From assembly GCF_002419815.1 (NCBI RefSeq), contig NZ_DIGV01000037.1, positions 1 to 14,498 on the forward strand: a DNA stretch of 14,498 nt, given 5' to 3'. The stretch comes from Brevundimonas sp. UBA5713. GTDB lineage: Bacteria; Pseudomonadota; Alphaproteobacteria; Caulobacterales; Caulobacteraceae. A program made the position numbers and the translations under genes. Under the pieces are notes generated by a model. The model had not been told where the DNA came from. It saw only the letters and a list, made by a program, of their open reading frames with translations, and ran no database searches. Below, in pieces: positions 1 to 6,755 of this stretch; the stretch's first letter is position 1; every line of letters starts with the position of its first letter.

Positions 1-265
1 CGCCGAGCGAGGCGGCTGTATACGTAGAGGCCGCCGAGACCACAACCCCTATTTCATGAAAGTTCCAAAAAACCGACAAAGCGCTGTTCACTTTATAGAC
101 GGGACAGAGCGCACTCTTGCTGCGCTCGGTGGATTTTGCACCGCAACAACACGATAGCGGATAAATTTTTGCGCAAGATACCGAAATGGTTGCATTCTCG
201 TGACCTCATAATGCGGCCAAGTCAGCATTTGAGGTGCTTTTTTGCGCAGGCGGCCTCATTTTGGG
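1..265. other. AT-richer intergenic region, no supported gene
   Basis: I see no convincing gene here. The stretch is clearly lower in GC than the operon that follows. A short open frame enters from the left edge and stops at 57-59. Its 18 codons could be the 3' end of an upstream plus-strand gene, but this is too short to judge. Positions 11-16 and 30-35 form a perfect 6-bp inverted repeat (GGCGGC/GCCGCC) with no U-tract after it. A weak hairpin, TGAGG (230-234) with CCTCA (254-258), is followed by four T. It might be a poor terminator of an upstream transcript. Confidence 0.5.
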
Positions 266-294
266 TTGCAATGCCCACAAGCCGTCGGCATAAC
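266..294 (+). promoter_or_regulatory. putative sigma70-type promoter of the ilv-leu operon
   Basis: A TTGCAA -35-like hexamer (266-271) and a CATAAC -10-like hexamer (289-294) are separated by exactly 17 bp. Each matches 4 of 6 consensus positions. Transcription would begin near 301, about 20 nt before the GTG start of the leader peptide, which suits an attenuator transcript. Hexamer matching by eye is weak evidence. Another CATAAT at 207-212 has no -35 at proper distance. Confidence 0.4.
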
Positions 295-320
295 ACTGGC
301 GACTTAACAAGGTTCTCCCC

Positions 321-467
321 GTGACCCAGCGCGAGCACATGACTGCGAAAGGCCTGACCGCATTTATTGCGTCGTCTCCGGTCGTGCCTGCTGCTGGGCG
401 CCTCTTCGTACTCGTATCGGTACTTATTCTCCCGCTCCGACGAGCGGTGTGGACGCCTGCGACCTGA
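321..467 (+). CDS. BCAA-operon leader peptide (ilvL-type attenuator peptide)
   Basis: This small ORF encodes 48 residues from GTG 321, or 42 from the in-frame ATG 339, and stops at TGA 465-467. An in-frame stop lies just upstream at 291-293. GTG 321 is preferred because AAGG (309-312) sits 8 nt upstream, whereas ATG 339 has only a weak GAG. Residues 28-39 read LFVLVSVLILPL: five Leu, three Val and one Ile out of 12. This is the composition of Ile/Val/Leu attenuator leaders such as enterobacterial ilvL, although I recognise no specific homologue. In this block Leu is CTC or CTT with no CTG, and Val is always GTA, unlike the structural genes, which mostly use CTG and GTC/GTG. The stop codon lies just after the first hairpin and before the terminator at 501-530. 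The peptide itself is probably functionless; its translation would sense charged BCAA tRNAs. Confidence 0.8.
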   Translation: MTQREHMTAKGLTAFIASSPVVPAAGRLFVLVSVLILPLRRAVWTPAT

Positions 468-530
468 CATAAAACAAAGACAGTCAGAACCGCCTGCCCA
501 CCCCGCTCCGAAACCGGATGCGGGGTTTTT
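432..530 (+). promoter_or_regulatory. transcription attenuator: alternative pause, antiterminator and terminator hairpins
   Basis: Four RNA segments can pair in mutually exclusive ways. Segment 1 (432-437, CCGCTC, inside the last Pro-Leu codons of the control block) pairs perfectly with segment 2 (442-447, GAGCGG) across a 4-nt loop. Segment 2 extended (442-452) can instead pair with segment 3 (498-508), giving 10 of 11 pairs with one U-C mismatch. Segment 3 overlaps the 5' arm of the intrinsic terminator (501-525). A ribosome stalled in 402-437 for lack of charged Leu, Val or Ile tRNA would cover segment 1, free segment 2 and favour the antiterminator. A ribosome reaching the stop at 465 would cover part of segment 2 and let the terminator form. 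Pairing was worked out by eye without energy calculation. Confidence 0.8.
501..530 (+). terminator. intrinsic terminator of the attenuator, upstream of ilvD
   Basis: CCCCGCTCCG (501-510) pairs with CGGA (515-518) and GCGGGG (520-525) around an AAAC loop, with T519 as the only bulge. That makes a 10-bp GC-rich stem followed directly by five T (526-530). It lies 45 nt before the ilvD start and after the leader stop codon, where an attenuator terminator belongs. There is no complete gene before it for it to terminate other than the leader. Confidence 0.85.
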
Positions 531-575
531 CATGTCGCCAGCCTCCCACCTCTCCCTTTCCAAGACGAAATCCTG

Positions 576-2327
576 ATGACCCAGTCAAACGATCCTAAGA
601 ACAAGCCCAACGCCCGAAGCGCCTCGGTAACCGAGGGCGCGAGCCGTGCGGCGGCGCGTTCGTACCTGCGCGCAGCAGGCATGCGGGACGCGGATTTCAA
701 AAAGCCGATGATCGGGATCGTGAACACCTGGTCGACGGTCACCCCTTGCAACATGCATTTGGACCGTCTGGCCCAGGATGTGCGTCAGGGTGTCATAGAT
801 GCGGGCGGCTGGCCGGTGGATTTCAACACCATCGTCGTCACCGACGGGATCTCGATGGGCACGCCGGGGATGAAGGCCTCGCTGATCAGCCGCGAGGTTG
901 TGGCTGACTCCATCGAGCTGGCGATCGAGGGGCACCAGCTGGACGGCGTGGTCTGCATCGTTGGCTGCGACAAGACCATTCCGGCTGCGGCCATGGCGCT
1001 GGCGCGTCTGGATATACCGGGTCTGGTCTATTACGGCGGCACCATCATGCCGGGCCGCATCGACGGTCAGGAAGTTTCGGTTCAGGAAGTCTTCGAGGCC
1101 ATCGGGGCCCACGGGGCCGGAACGCTGGACGATGCTGGCCTGAAAAAGGTCGAGAGCGCAGTTTGCCCCGGTGCCGGTGCCTGCGGTGGACAGTTCACCG
1201 CCAACACCATGGCCATGGCCCTGTCGATGATGGGCTTCTCGCCCATGGGGGCCAATGACGTTCCCGCGGTCGATCCGGACAAGGCTGCCGAAGGTTATCG
1301 CTGCGGCCTGTTGGCGGTGGAGCGCGTGTTCGCCGGTGACAACGCCCGCAAATACATCACCCGCGCCAGCTTGAAGAATGCTGCCATCGCCTGCTCGGCG
1401 TCCGGCGGTTCAACCAATGCCGTGATGCACCTGACGGCGATTGCCGCCGAGGCTGGTGTCGATTTCGGCATCGAGGACTGCCATCAAGCTTGTGTCGAAG
1501 CTCCGGTCATCTGTGACCTGAAGCCAGGCGGCCGTTTCCTGGCCTCGCATCTGTATGTTGCGGGCGGTACCCGTCTGGTCGCCAAGCGTCTGGCTGAAGC
1601 GGGCAAGATCATCAACACCCCGACCGTCTCGGGGATCAGCCTGTTTGCCGAAGCGGCCAAGGCCGAAGAAGCACCGGGCCAACAGGTTGTCACTACCATC
1701 GACAATCCGGTCATGGCGCGCGGCTCCTATGCCGTCATCTATGGTAAGGTCGCCCCTGAAGGCGCGATCATCAAACTGACCGGCCACAAGGTCGACCGCT
1801 TTACCGGTCCGGCCAAGGTTTACGACTCCGAAGAGGATGCGTTTGCCGCCGTCCAGTCGGGCGAGGCCGGGGAAGGCGATGTCATCATCATCCGCTACGA
1901 AGGCCCCAAGGGTGGCCCGGGCATGCGCGAGATGCTGCAGATCACCGCTGCCCTGAAAGGTCGCAAGGTCGAGAACGTGGCCCTGCTGACCGATGGCCGT
2001 TTCTCGGGCGCATCCTATGGCTTCGTTGCGGGCCACATCTCGCCGGAAGCCGCTGTCGGTGGCCCGATCGCCCTGATCGAGACCGGCGACACCATCACCA
2101 TCGACGTCACCAACCGTCGCATCGATACCGATGCCGACCTGACGGCCCGCCGCGCCGCCTTCACCCTGCGCGAACTGCGCGAGGCCCGCGGCGTCTTTGC
2201 CAAATACCGCGCCAGCGTCGCTTCGGCCTCGCAGGGTGCTGTGACCATCCCGAACCCGCCACCGGCCCAAACGCCGGATCGCTACCAAGCCATCGCCAAC
2301 ACCGACACCGTTTCCGAGGACGCCTGA
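576..2327 (+). CDS. ilvD: dihydroxy-acid dehydratase IlvD
   Basis: IlvD dehydrates 2,3-dihydroxy-3-methylbutanoate and 2,3-dihydroxy-3-methylpentanoate to the 2-keto acids that precede valine and isoleucine, in the cytoplasm. The 583-residue product matches the shorter IlvD/Ilv3 class rather than the about 616-residue enterobacterial form. Fe-S ligand candidates are C58 (in TPCNMH), C131 (in VGCDKT, with the Mg-binding Asp-Lys next to it) and C203 (in GACGG). C197 is an extra nearby cysteine. The catalytic-serine motif GRFSG has Ser at residue 477. The shorter class often carries a [2Fe-2S] cluster, but cluster type cannot be read from the sequence. The ATG at 576 has only a weak ribosome-binding site. 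The gene directly follows the attenuator terminator, so it is the first structural gene to be controlled. ilvC begins 3 nt after its stop. Confidence 0.97.
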   Translation: MTQSNDPKNKPNARSASVTEGASRAAARSYLRAAGMRDADFKKPMIGIVNTWSTVTPCNMHLDRLAQDVRQGVIDAGGWPVDFNTIVVTDGISMGTPGMKASLISREVVADSIELAIEGHQLDGVVCIVGCDKTIPAAAMALARLDIPGLVYYGGTIMPGRIDGQEVSVQEVFEAIGAHGAGTLDDAGLKKVESAVCPGAGACGGQFTANTMAMALSMMGFSPMGANDVPAVDPDKAAEGYRCGLLAVERVFAGDNARKYITRASLKNAAIACSASGGSTNAVMHLTAIAAEAGVDFGIEDCHQACVEAPVICDLKPGGRFLASHLYVAGGTRLVAKRLAEAGKIINTPTVSGISLFAEAAKAEEAPGQQVVTTIDNPVMARGSYAVIYGKVAPEGAIIKLTGHKVDRFTGPAKVYDSEEDAFAAVQSGEAGEGDVIIIRYEGPKGGPGMREMLQITAALKGRKVENVALLTDGRFSGASYGFVAGHISPEAAVGGPIALIETGDTITIDVTNRRIDTDADLTARRAAFTLRELREARGVFAKYRASVASASQGAVTIPNPPPAQTPDRYQAIANTDTVSEDA

Positions 2328-2330
2328 CCC

Positions 2331-3344
2331 ATGGCCATCACCATCTATACCAACGACGACATCAAGCCGGGCGCCATCGCTGGCGAGAAGATCGCCATCA
2401 TCGGCTACGGCTCGCAAGGCCGCGCCCATGCCCAGAACCTGAAGGACTCCGGCCACGACGTGATCGTCGGCGTCCGTCACGGCGGCACCGGCTGGAAGCA
2501 CGCCACCGAAGACGGTCTGCCGACCGCAGAGCCCGCCGAAGCCGTCAAGGATGCCGACATCATCGCCATCCTGACACCGGACATGGTTCAGGCCGACGTC
2601 TATAAAGAGGTCATCGAGCCGAACGCCAAGAAGGGCTCGGCCCTGCTGTTCGCCCACGGCTTCTCGATCATCTATGGCCGCATCACCCCGCGTGAGGACA
2701 TGGACGTGATCCTGGTCGCGCCGAAGGGTCCGGGCGATCTGGTTCGCCGCGAGTTCCAGCGTGGCCGCGGCGTGCCGTCGCTGTTCGCCATCGAAAAGGA
2801 CGTCACCGGCAAGGCGCGCGACCGTGCCATGGGCTATGCCAAGGGTAACGGCGGTGCGACCGGCGGCCTGCTGGAAACCACTTTCCGCGAAGAGACCGAG
2901 ACCGATCTGTTCGGTGAACAGGCCGTCCTGTGCGGCGGTGCCAAGGAACTGGTCATTCGTGGTTTCAACACCCTGGTCGAGGCTGGCTACCAGCCGGAGA
3001 TCGCCTATTTCGAATGCCTGCACGAGCTGAAGCTGATCGTGGATCTGTTCTACGAAGGCGGCATCTCCAAGATGCACCACTTCATCTCCGAGACCGCCAA
3101 ATGGGGCGCTCTGGTTTCCGGTCCGCGCGTCATCAATGACGAAACCGCAGACCGTATGAAGGATGTCCTGTCCGACATCCAGTCGGGCGAGTTCGCCCGT
3201 CGCTGGATCGAAGAGAATGAGCAAGGCAAGCCCGAGTACGAGCGCCTGATGCAGGTCGACCGCGACACCCAGATCGAAGAGGTCGGTGCTCGTCTGCGTG
3301 AACGTATGGCCTGGCTGCAAGCCAGCAAACCCAAAGCCGCCTAA
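2331..3344 (+). CDS. ilvC: ketol-acid reductoisomerase IlvC, class I
   Basis: IlvC isomerises and reduces 2-acetolactate and 2-aceto-2-hydroxybutanoate to the dihydroxy acids used by IlvD. At 337 residues it is the short class I form, unlike the about 490-residue E. coli enzyme. The Rossmann motif GYGSQG is at 25-30. Catalytic and metal-site candidates are H109, K132, D192, E196, E228, E232 and S253. The coenzyme loop reads RHGGTGW (49-55). Many class I enzymes have Ser at positions 52 and 54, and both are Gly here, so coenzyme preference may be unusual. Segments such as PKGPGDLVRREF (131-142) and EETETDLFGEQAVLCGG (187-203) recall xanthomonad-type IlvC as I remember it. The gene starts 3 nt after ilvD with GAGGA at 2316-2320 as ribosome-binding site, which implies coupled expression. 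Confidence 0.97.
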   Translation: MAITIYTNDDIKPGAIAGEKIAIIGYGSQGRAHAQNLKDSGHDVIVGVRHGGTGWKHATEDGLPTAEPAEAVKDADIIAILTPDMVQADVYKEVIEPNAKKGSALLFAHGFSIIYGRITPREDMDVILVAPKGPGDLVRREFQRGRGVPSLFAIEKDVTGKARDRAMGYAKGNGGATGGLLETTFREETETDLFGEQAVLCGGAKELVIRGFNTLVEAGYQPEIAYFECLHELKLIVDLFYEGGISKMHHFISETAKWGALVSGPRVINDETADRMKDVLSDIQSGEFARRWIEENEQGKPEYERLMQVDRDTQIEEVGARLRERMAWLQASKPKAA

Positions 3345-3373
3345 TCGGCCTTCCTCCCCGGAACCCCGCCCAG

Positions 3374-5083
3374 ATGACCGTTGATACTATCGAAATGCCC
3401 GCCAACGAGACCACCGCGCACACCGGTGCCAGCCTCGTCGTCTCCACTTTGGAGCGTATGGGCGTGGAGGTCGTATTCGGTTATCCGGGCGGGGCCATTA
3501 TGCCGATCTATGACGCCTTGGCTGGCTCGTCCTTGCGTCACTATCTGTGCCGCCACGAGCAAGGTGCCGCCTTTGCTGCCGATGCCTACGCCCGTGTCTC
3601 GGGTAAGGTCGGCGTCTGTATGGCCACCTCTGGCCCCGGCGCGACCAATCTGGTCACCGGCATCGCCAATGCCATGCTGGACTCCGTTCCCATGGTCTGC
3701 ATCACCGGCAATGTTCCGCAGGGCGTCATGGGCACGGATGCGTTTCAGGAAGTCGACATCATGGGCGTGACCATGCCCTTGGTGAAGCATTCCTATCTGG
3801 TTCGCGATGCCGCCGATGTTCCGGCCATTCTGGAAGAGGCCTTCCATATTGCCCGTTCGGGCCGCCCCGGTCCGGTTCTGGTTGACCTGCCCAAGGACAT
3901 CCAGTTCCAGGCCGCGCCGCATCCGCACCCCTATCGTCTGCCGAATGACAACCACATCGCAGACTCCGCTTCGATCCGCGCCGCCGCAGAGGCGATCCGC
4001 GCGGCCAAGCGCCCCATTCTGTATATCGGCGGCGGCGTGAAGATCTCCGGCGCGACCGAAGCCGTCCGCGCCTTTGCTGCGGAGACCGGTATCCCGCAGG
4101 TTTCGACCCTGAATGCGCTGGGCACCATCCCGACAGGTCAGGACAACTATCTGGGCATGCTGGGCATGCACGGTACCCGCGCGGCCAATGATGCGGTGCA
4201 GGCGTCCGACCTGCTGATCGTTGTCGGTGCGCGCTTCGATGACCGCGCCACCGGCAAGCTGGCCGAGTTCGCCCCCAATGCGGGCGTCATCCACTTTGAC
4301 GTCGATGCCTCCGAGATCGGCAAGCTGCGCCCTGTCGCGGTGCCGGTCGTCGGTGATCTGCGCCCCAATCTGGAAGCGCTGAACCGCGAACTGCAATCGG
4401 GTCCCGCCATTCAGGTTCGGGATTGGGCCGACCAGTGCCGCGCCGACATGGCCGCCTGTGCGGTTAATTATAATGCACCGGGTGACAGCATCTATGCGCC
4501 CGCCCTGCTGAACGAGCTGTCCAAGAAGGCTGGCCCCTCCTTCGTCGCCGCCTGTGATGTGGGCCAGCACCAGATGTGGGTCGCCCAGCATTGCGAGTTC
4601 GACCGTCCGCAAGCCCACATCACCTCGGGTGGTCTGGGGGCCATGGGCTTTGGTCTGCCGGCAGGCATCGGTGCCAAGCTGGCCGAGCCGGACGCCTGCG
4701 TTGTCACCATCACCGGAGACGGCGGCGTCATGATGAACATTCAGGAACTGGCGACGGTGAACCGTTTCCAGATTCCGCTGAAGATTGTCCTGCTGGACAA
4801 TTCGCGTCTGGGCATGGTGCGCCAGTGGCAGGAGTTCTTCTTCGAGCGAAACTTCTCCGAGGTCGATCTGTCCGACAACCCCGACTTCGTGAAGGTGGCC
4901 GAGGCTTTCGGCATTCCGGCCTTCCGTATCGAAAATCGCGATCAGGTTTCCGAGGGTATCGACCGCCTGCTGGCGACCGACGGTCCGATCCTGATGCACG
5001 TCATTATCGACCCTGAAGACAATGTCTGGCCGCTCGTACCGCCGGGCAAGAACAACTCTGAAATGATGGAGGGCTCGCGATGA
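3374..5083 (+). CDS. ilvG: acetohydroxyacid synthase large subunit
   Basis: This is the ThDP-dependent catalytic subunit of acetohydroxyacid synthase. It condenses pyruvate with pyruvate (valine and leucine) or with 2-ketobutyrate (isoleucine). The 569 residues span the usual N-terminal ThDP pyrimidine-binding, central FAD-type and C-terminal pyrophosphate-binding domains. The catalytic Glu is E62 in RHEQGAAFAADAYAR. The ThDP/Mg motif starts with GDGG at 448-451 and runs to the Asn in LLDNS. W485 in GMVRQWQ corresponds to the Trp that favours 2-ketobutyrate in characterised AHAS II. I use the symbol ilvG because the partner is IlvM-like; ilvB would be an equally fair label. The start at 3374 lies 29 nt after ilvC and has no strong ribosome-binding site; Met8 is an alternative start. 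The stop overlaps the ilvM start in ATGA, as expected for subunits of one complex. Confidence 0.95.
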   Translation: MTVDTIEMPANETTAHTGASLVVSTLERMGVEVVFGYPGGAIMPIYDALAGSSLRHYLCRHEQGAAFAADAYARVSGKVGVCMATSGPGATNLVTGIANAMLDSVPMVCITGNVPQGVMGTDAFQEVDIMGVTMPLVKHSYLVRDAADVPAILEEAFHIARSGRPGPVLVDLPKDIQFQAAPHPHPYRLPNDNHIADSASIRAAAEAIRAAKRPILYIGGGVKISGATEAVRAFAAETGIPQVSTLNALGTIPTGQDNYLGMLGMHGTRAANDAVQASDLLIVVGARFDDRATGKLAEFAPNAGVIHFDVDASEIGKLRPVAVPVVGDLRPNLEALNRELQSGPAIQVRDWADQCRADMAACAVNYNAPGDSIYAPALLNELSKKAGPSFVAACDVGQHQMWVAQHCEFDRPQAHITSGGLGAMGFGLPAGIGAKLAEPDACVVTITGDGGVMMNIQELATVNRFQIPLKIVLLDNSRLGMVRQWQEFFFERNFSEVDLSDNPDFVKVAEAFGIPAFRIENRDQVSEGIDRLLATDGPILMHVIIDPEDNVWPLVPPGKNNSEMMEGSR

Positions 5084-5328
5084 GCAACACGATCCACATC
5101 CAGATCGACCGTGCCGACGGCTCGCTTCAGCGTCTGATTGGTCTGGTAGAGCGTCGCGGCTTCGAAATCCACGGTATGAACATGAATGACGCCGGTGATT
5201 GGCGCATGCTGGCCCTGACGGTAGCCAGTCGCGACGGCACCCGCTGCATCGACAATCTGGGCCGCCAGATCGACCGCCTGTTTGGTGTGCGCCGCATTGA
5301 AAGCGCCGCCACCTCCAACGCTGCCTGA
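5080..5328 (+). CDS. ilvM: acetohydroxyacid synthase small subunit, IlvM-type ACT protein
   Basis: This 82-residue protein is a single ACT domain. It carries the RRGFEIHGMNM segment (25-35) and LALTVAS (44-50), which parallel RHRGFHVCSMNM and LTVAS of E. coli IlvM (about 87 residues). It is much shorter than IlvN (about 96) or the two-domain IlvH (about 160-180) usual in many alphaproteobacteria. It would bind and stabilise IlvG. In enterobacteria, IlvGM (AHAS II) is insensitive to valine feedback; whether that holds here is inference. The ATG overlaps the ilvG stop (ATGA), with a strong GGAGGG site at 5068-5073 six bases upstream, so translational coupling is likely. leuC starts 11 nt after its stop. 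If valine does not inhibit the enzyme, control would rest on the attenuator. Confidence 0.88.
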   Translation: MSNTIHIQIDRADGSLQRLIGLVERRGFEIHGMNMNDAGDWRMLALTVASRDGTRCIDNLGRQIDRLFGVRRIESAATSNAA

Positions 5329-5339
5329 ACCGAGTTAGA

Positions 5340-6755
5340 ATGAGCCAGCCAAAAACTTTGTACGAGAAGGTCTGGGAGCGCCACGTGGTGGTGCCCGAGA
5401 CGGACGTCACCCCCGGCGTGATGTATGTGGACCTGCATCTGGTCCATGAGGTCACCTCGCCACAGGCGTTTGCCGAACTGGACGCGCGCGGCCTCAAGGT
5501 GCGCCGTCCGGACCGGACCTTTGCGACGCTGGACCATTCCACCCCCACCCTGCCCGCTGGTCCGGACGGCAAGCGTCCCTATGTGACCGCTCAGGCCCAA
5601 AAGCAGGTCGAAACGCTGGAGGCCAACACCCGCCGCCATGGCATCGAACTGGCAGGCTGGGACAGTGACCAGCGCGGCGTGGTTCACGTCATGGGCCCCG
5701 AACAGGGCCTGACCCAGCCGGGCATGACGGTCGTCTGCGGTGACAGCCACACCGCCACCCATGGTGCGTTCGGCGCTCTGGCCTTTGGCATCGGCACGTC
5801 GGAAGTCGGTCACGTACTGGCCACCCAGTGCCTGCTGCAGCGCAAGGCCAAGACCCTGCGCGTCACCGTTGAGGGCGAACTGCAACCGGGCGTGTCGGGC
5901 AAGGATGTGGCGCTGGCCATCATCGCCAAGATCGGCTTTGGCGGTGGCACCGGCTATGTGATCGAATATGCGGGCTCGGCCATCCGTTCGCTGGACATGG
6001 AAGGGCGCATGACCCTGTGCAACATGTCCATCGAGGCGGGTGCCCGTGCAGGCATGATCGCGCCGGACCAGACCACCATCGACTGGCTGCGCGGCCGCCG
6101 CTTTGTGCCCGCCGACTATGAGGCCGCAGCCAAGGACTGGCTGTCGCTGGCCACCGATGAAGGCGCGATCTTCGACAAGGAAGTGTATCTGGACGGATCA
6201 AGCATCCGCCCCATGGCGACGTGGGGCACGACGCCCGATGCCGCTGCCCCCATCGGCACCCCTGCCCCGCAGCCGCAGTCGGAATCGGATGCCAAGGCAC
6301 TGGCCTATATGGGCTTCACCGCCGGTGAAGTGACCACCAAGGAAAAGGTCGACGTCGTCTTCGTCGGCTCCTGCACCAATGGCCGCCTGACGGACATGCG
6401 CGTGGTCGCCGACATTCTGAAGGGCCGCAAGGTCGCCGACGGTGTGCGTATGCTGGTGGTCCCCGGCTCCGAAGCCGTGCGCCAGCAGGCCGAAGCCGAG
6501 GGCATCCACAAAGTCGTCACCGCCGCCGGTGCCGAATGGCGCATTCCGGGCTGTTCAATGTGCATTGCCATGAACGGCGATGTGGTGGGCGAGGGCCAAT
6601 TGTGCGTCTCGACTTCCAACCGCAATTTCGAAGGCCGTCAGGGCAAGGGCGCGCGCACCATTCTGGCCAGCCCCGCCACTGCCGCCGCCAGTGCCATCGC
6701 CGGTCATCTGGCCGATCCGCGCGACTATGCCGCCCTGCAGGAGGAGACCGCCTGA
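5340..6755 (+). CDS. leuC: 3-isopropylmalate dehydratase large subunit LeuC
   Basis: LeuC is the [4Fe-4S] subunit of isopropylmalate isomerase, an aconitase-family enzyme. With LeuD it converts 2-isopropylmalate to 3-isopropylmalate in leucine synthesis. The 471 residues match the bacterial LeuC length. The three cluster ligands are C345 in GSCTNGR, and C405 and C408 in PGCSMC. VCGDSHTATHGAFGALAFG, MEGRMTLCNMSIEAGARAG and STSNRNFEGRQG are family signatures in the expected order. A stretch rich in Pro, Ala and Gln before residue 320 (near AAPIGTPAPQPQSES) is a variable linker. The ATG at 5340 is chosen because it gives the canonical KTLYEKVWE N-terminus; its ribosome-binding site is weak. The stop overlaps leuD by one base (TGATG). 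Confidence 0.97.
   Translation: MSQPKTLYEKVWERHVVVPETDVTPGVMYVDLHLVHEVTSPQAFAELDARGLKVRRPDRTFATLDHSTPTLPAGPDGKRPYVTAQAQKQVETLEANTRRHGIELAGWDSDQRGVVHVMGPEQGLTQPGMTVVCGDSHTATHGAFGALAFGIGTSEVGHVLATQCLLQRKAKTLRVTVEGELQPGVSGKDVALAIIAKIGFGGGTGYVIEYAGSAIRSLDMEGRMTLCNMSIEAGARAGMIAPDQTTIDWLRGRRFVPADYEAAAKDWLSLATDEGAIFDKEVYLDGSSIRPMATWGTTPDAAAPIGTPAPQPQSESDAKALAYMGFTAGEVTTKEKVDVVFVGSCTNGRLTDMRVVADILKGRKVADGVRMLVVPGSEAVRQQAEAEGIHKVVTAAGAEWRIPGCSMCIAMNGDVVGEGQLCVSTSNRNFEGRQGKGARTILASPATAAASAIAGHLADPRDYAALQEETA

Noticed and set aside
2..157. 51-codon open frame entering from the left edge
   Set aside because: Runs through an AT-rich intergenic stretch with no recognisable protein signature. A second frame ending at 57-59 is equally possible. 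Neither can be supported.
224..262. Possible terminator of an upstream gene (AGCA/TGCT then T-run; TGAGG/CCTCA then TTTT)
   Set aside because: Stems of only 4-5 bp; too weak to call as a terminator.
222..563. 113-codon minus-strand ORF opposite the leader
   Set aside because: Composition is Arg/His-rich shadow-like, it crosses the attenuator hairpins, and it resembles no family I know.
367..576. 69-codon plus-strand ORF in the ilvD leader region
   Set aside because: It runs through the intrinsic terminator, starts with TTG without a good ribosome-binding site, and is in a different frame from the Leu/Val/Ile-rich leader peptide, which explains the region better.
1410..3320. 636-codon minus-strand ORF opposite ilvD and ilvC
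   Set aside because: It is a long shadow ORF produced by GC-biased third positions of two clear plus-strand genes. Gly/Asp/Arg-rich with no recognisable domain.
3341..5572. 743-codon minus-strand ORF opposite the AHAS genes
   Set aside because: Shadow of ilvG, ilvM and the leuC start, spanning three genuine genes with no domain of its own.
6536..6754. Longer LeuD reading frame starting inside leuC
   Set aside because: The upstream part is out-of-frame leuC sequence. The true start at 6755 has the canonical N-terminus and a strong ribosome-binding site.
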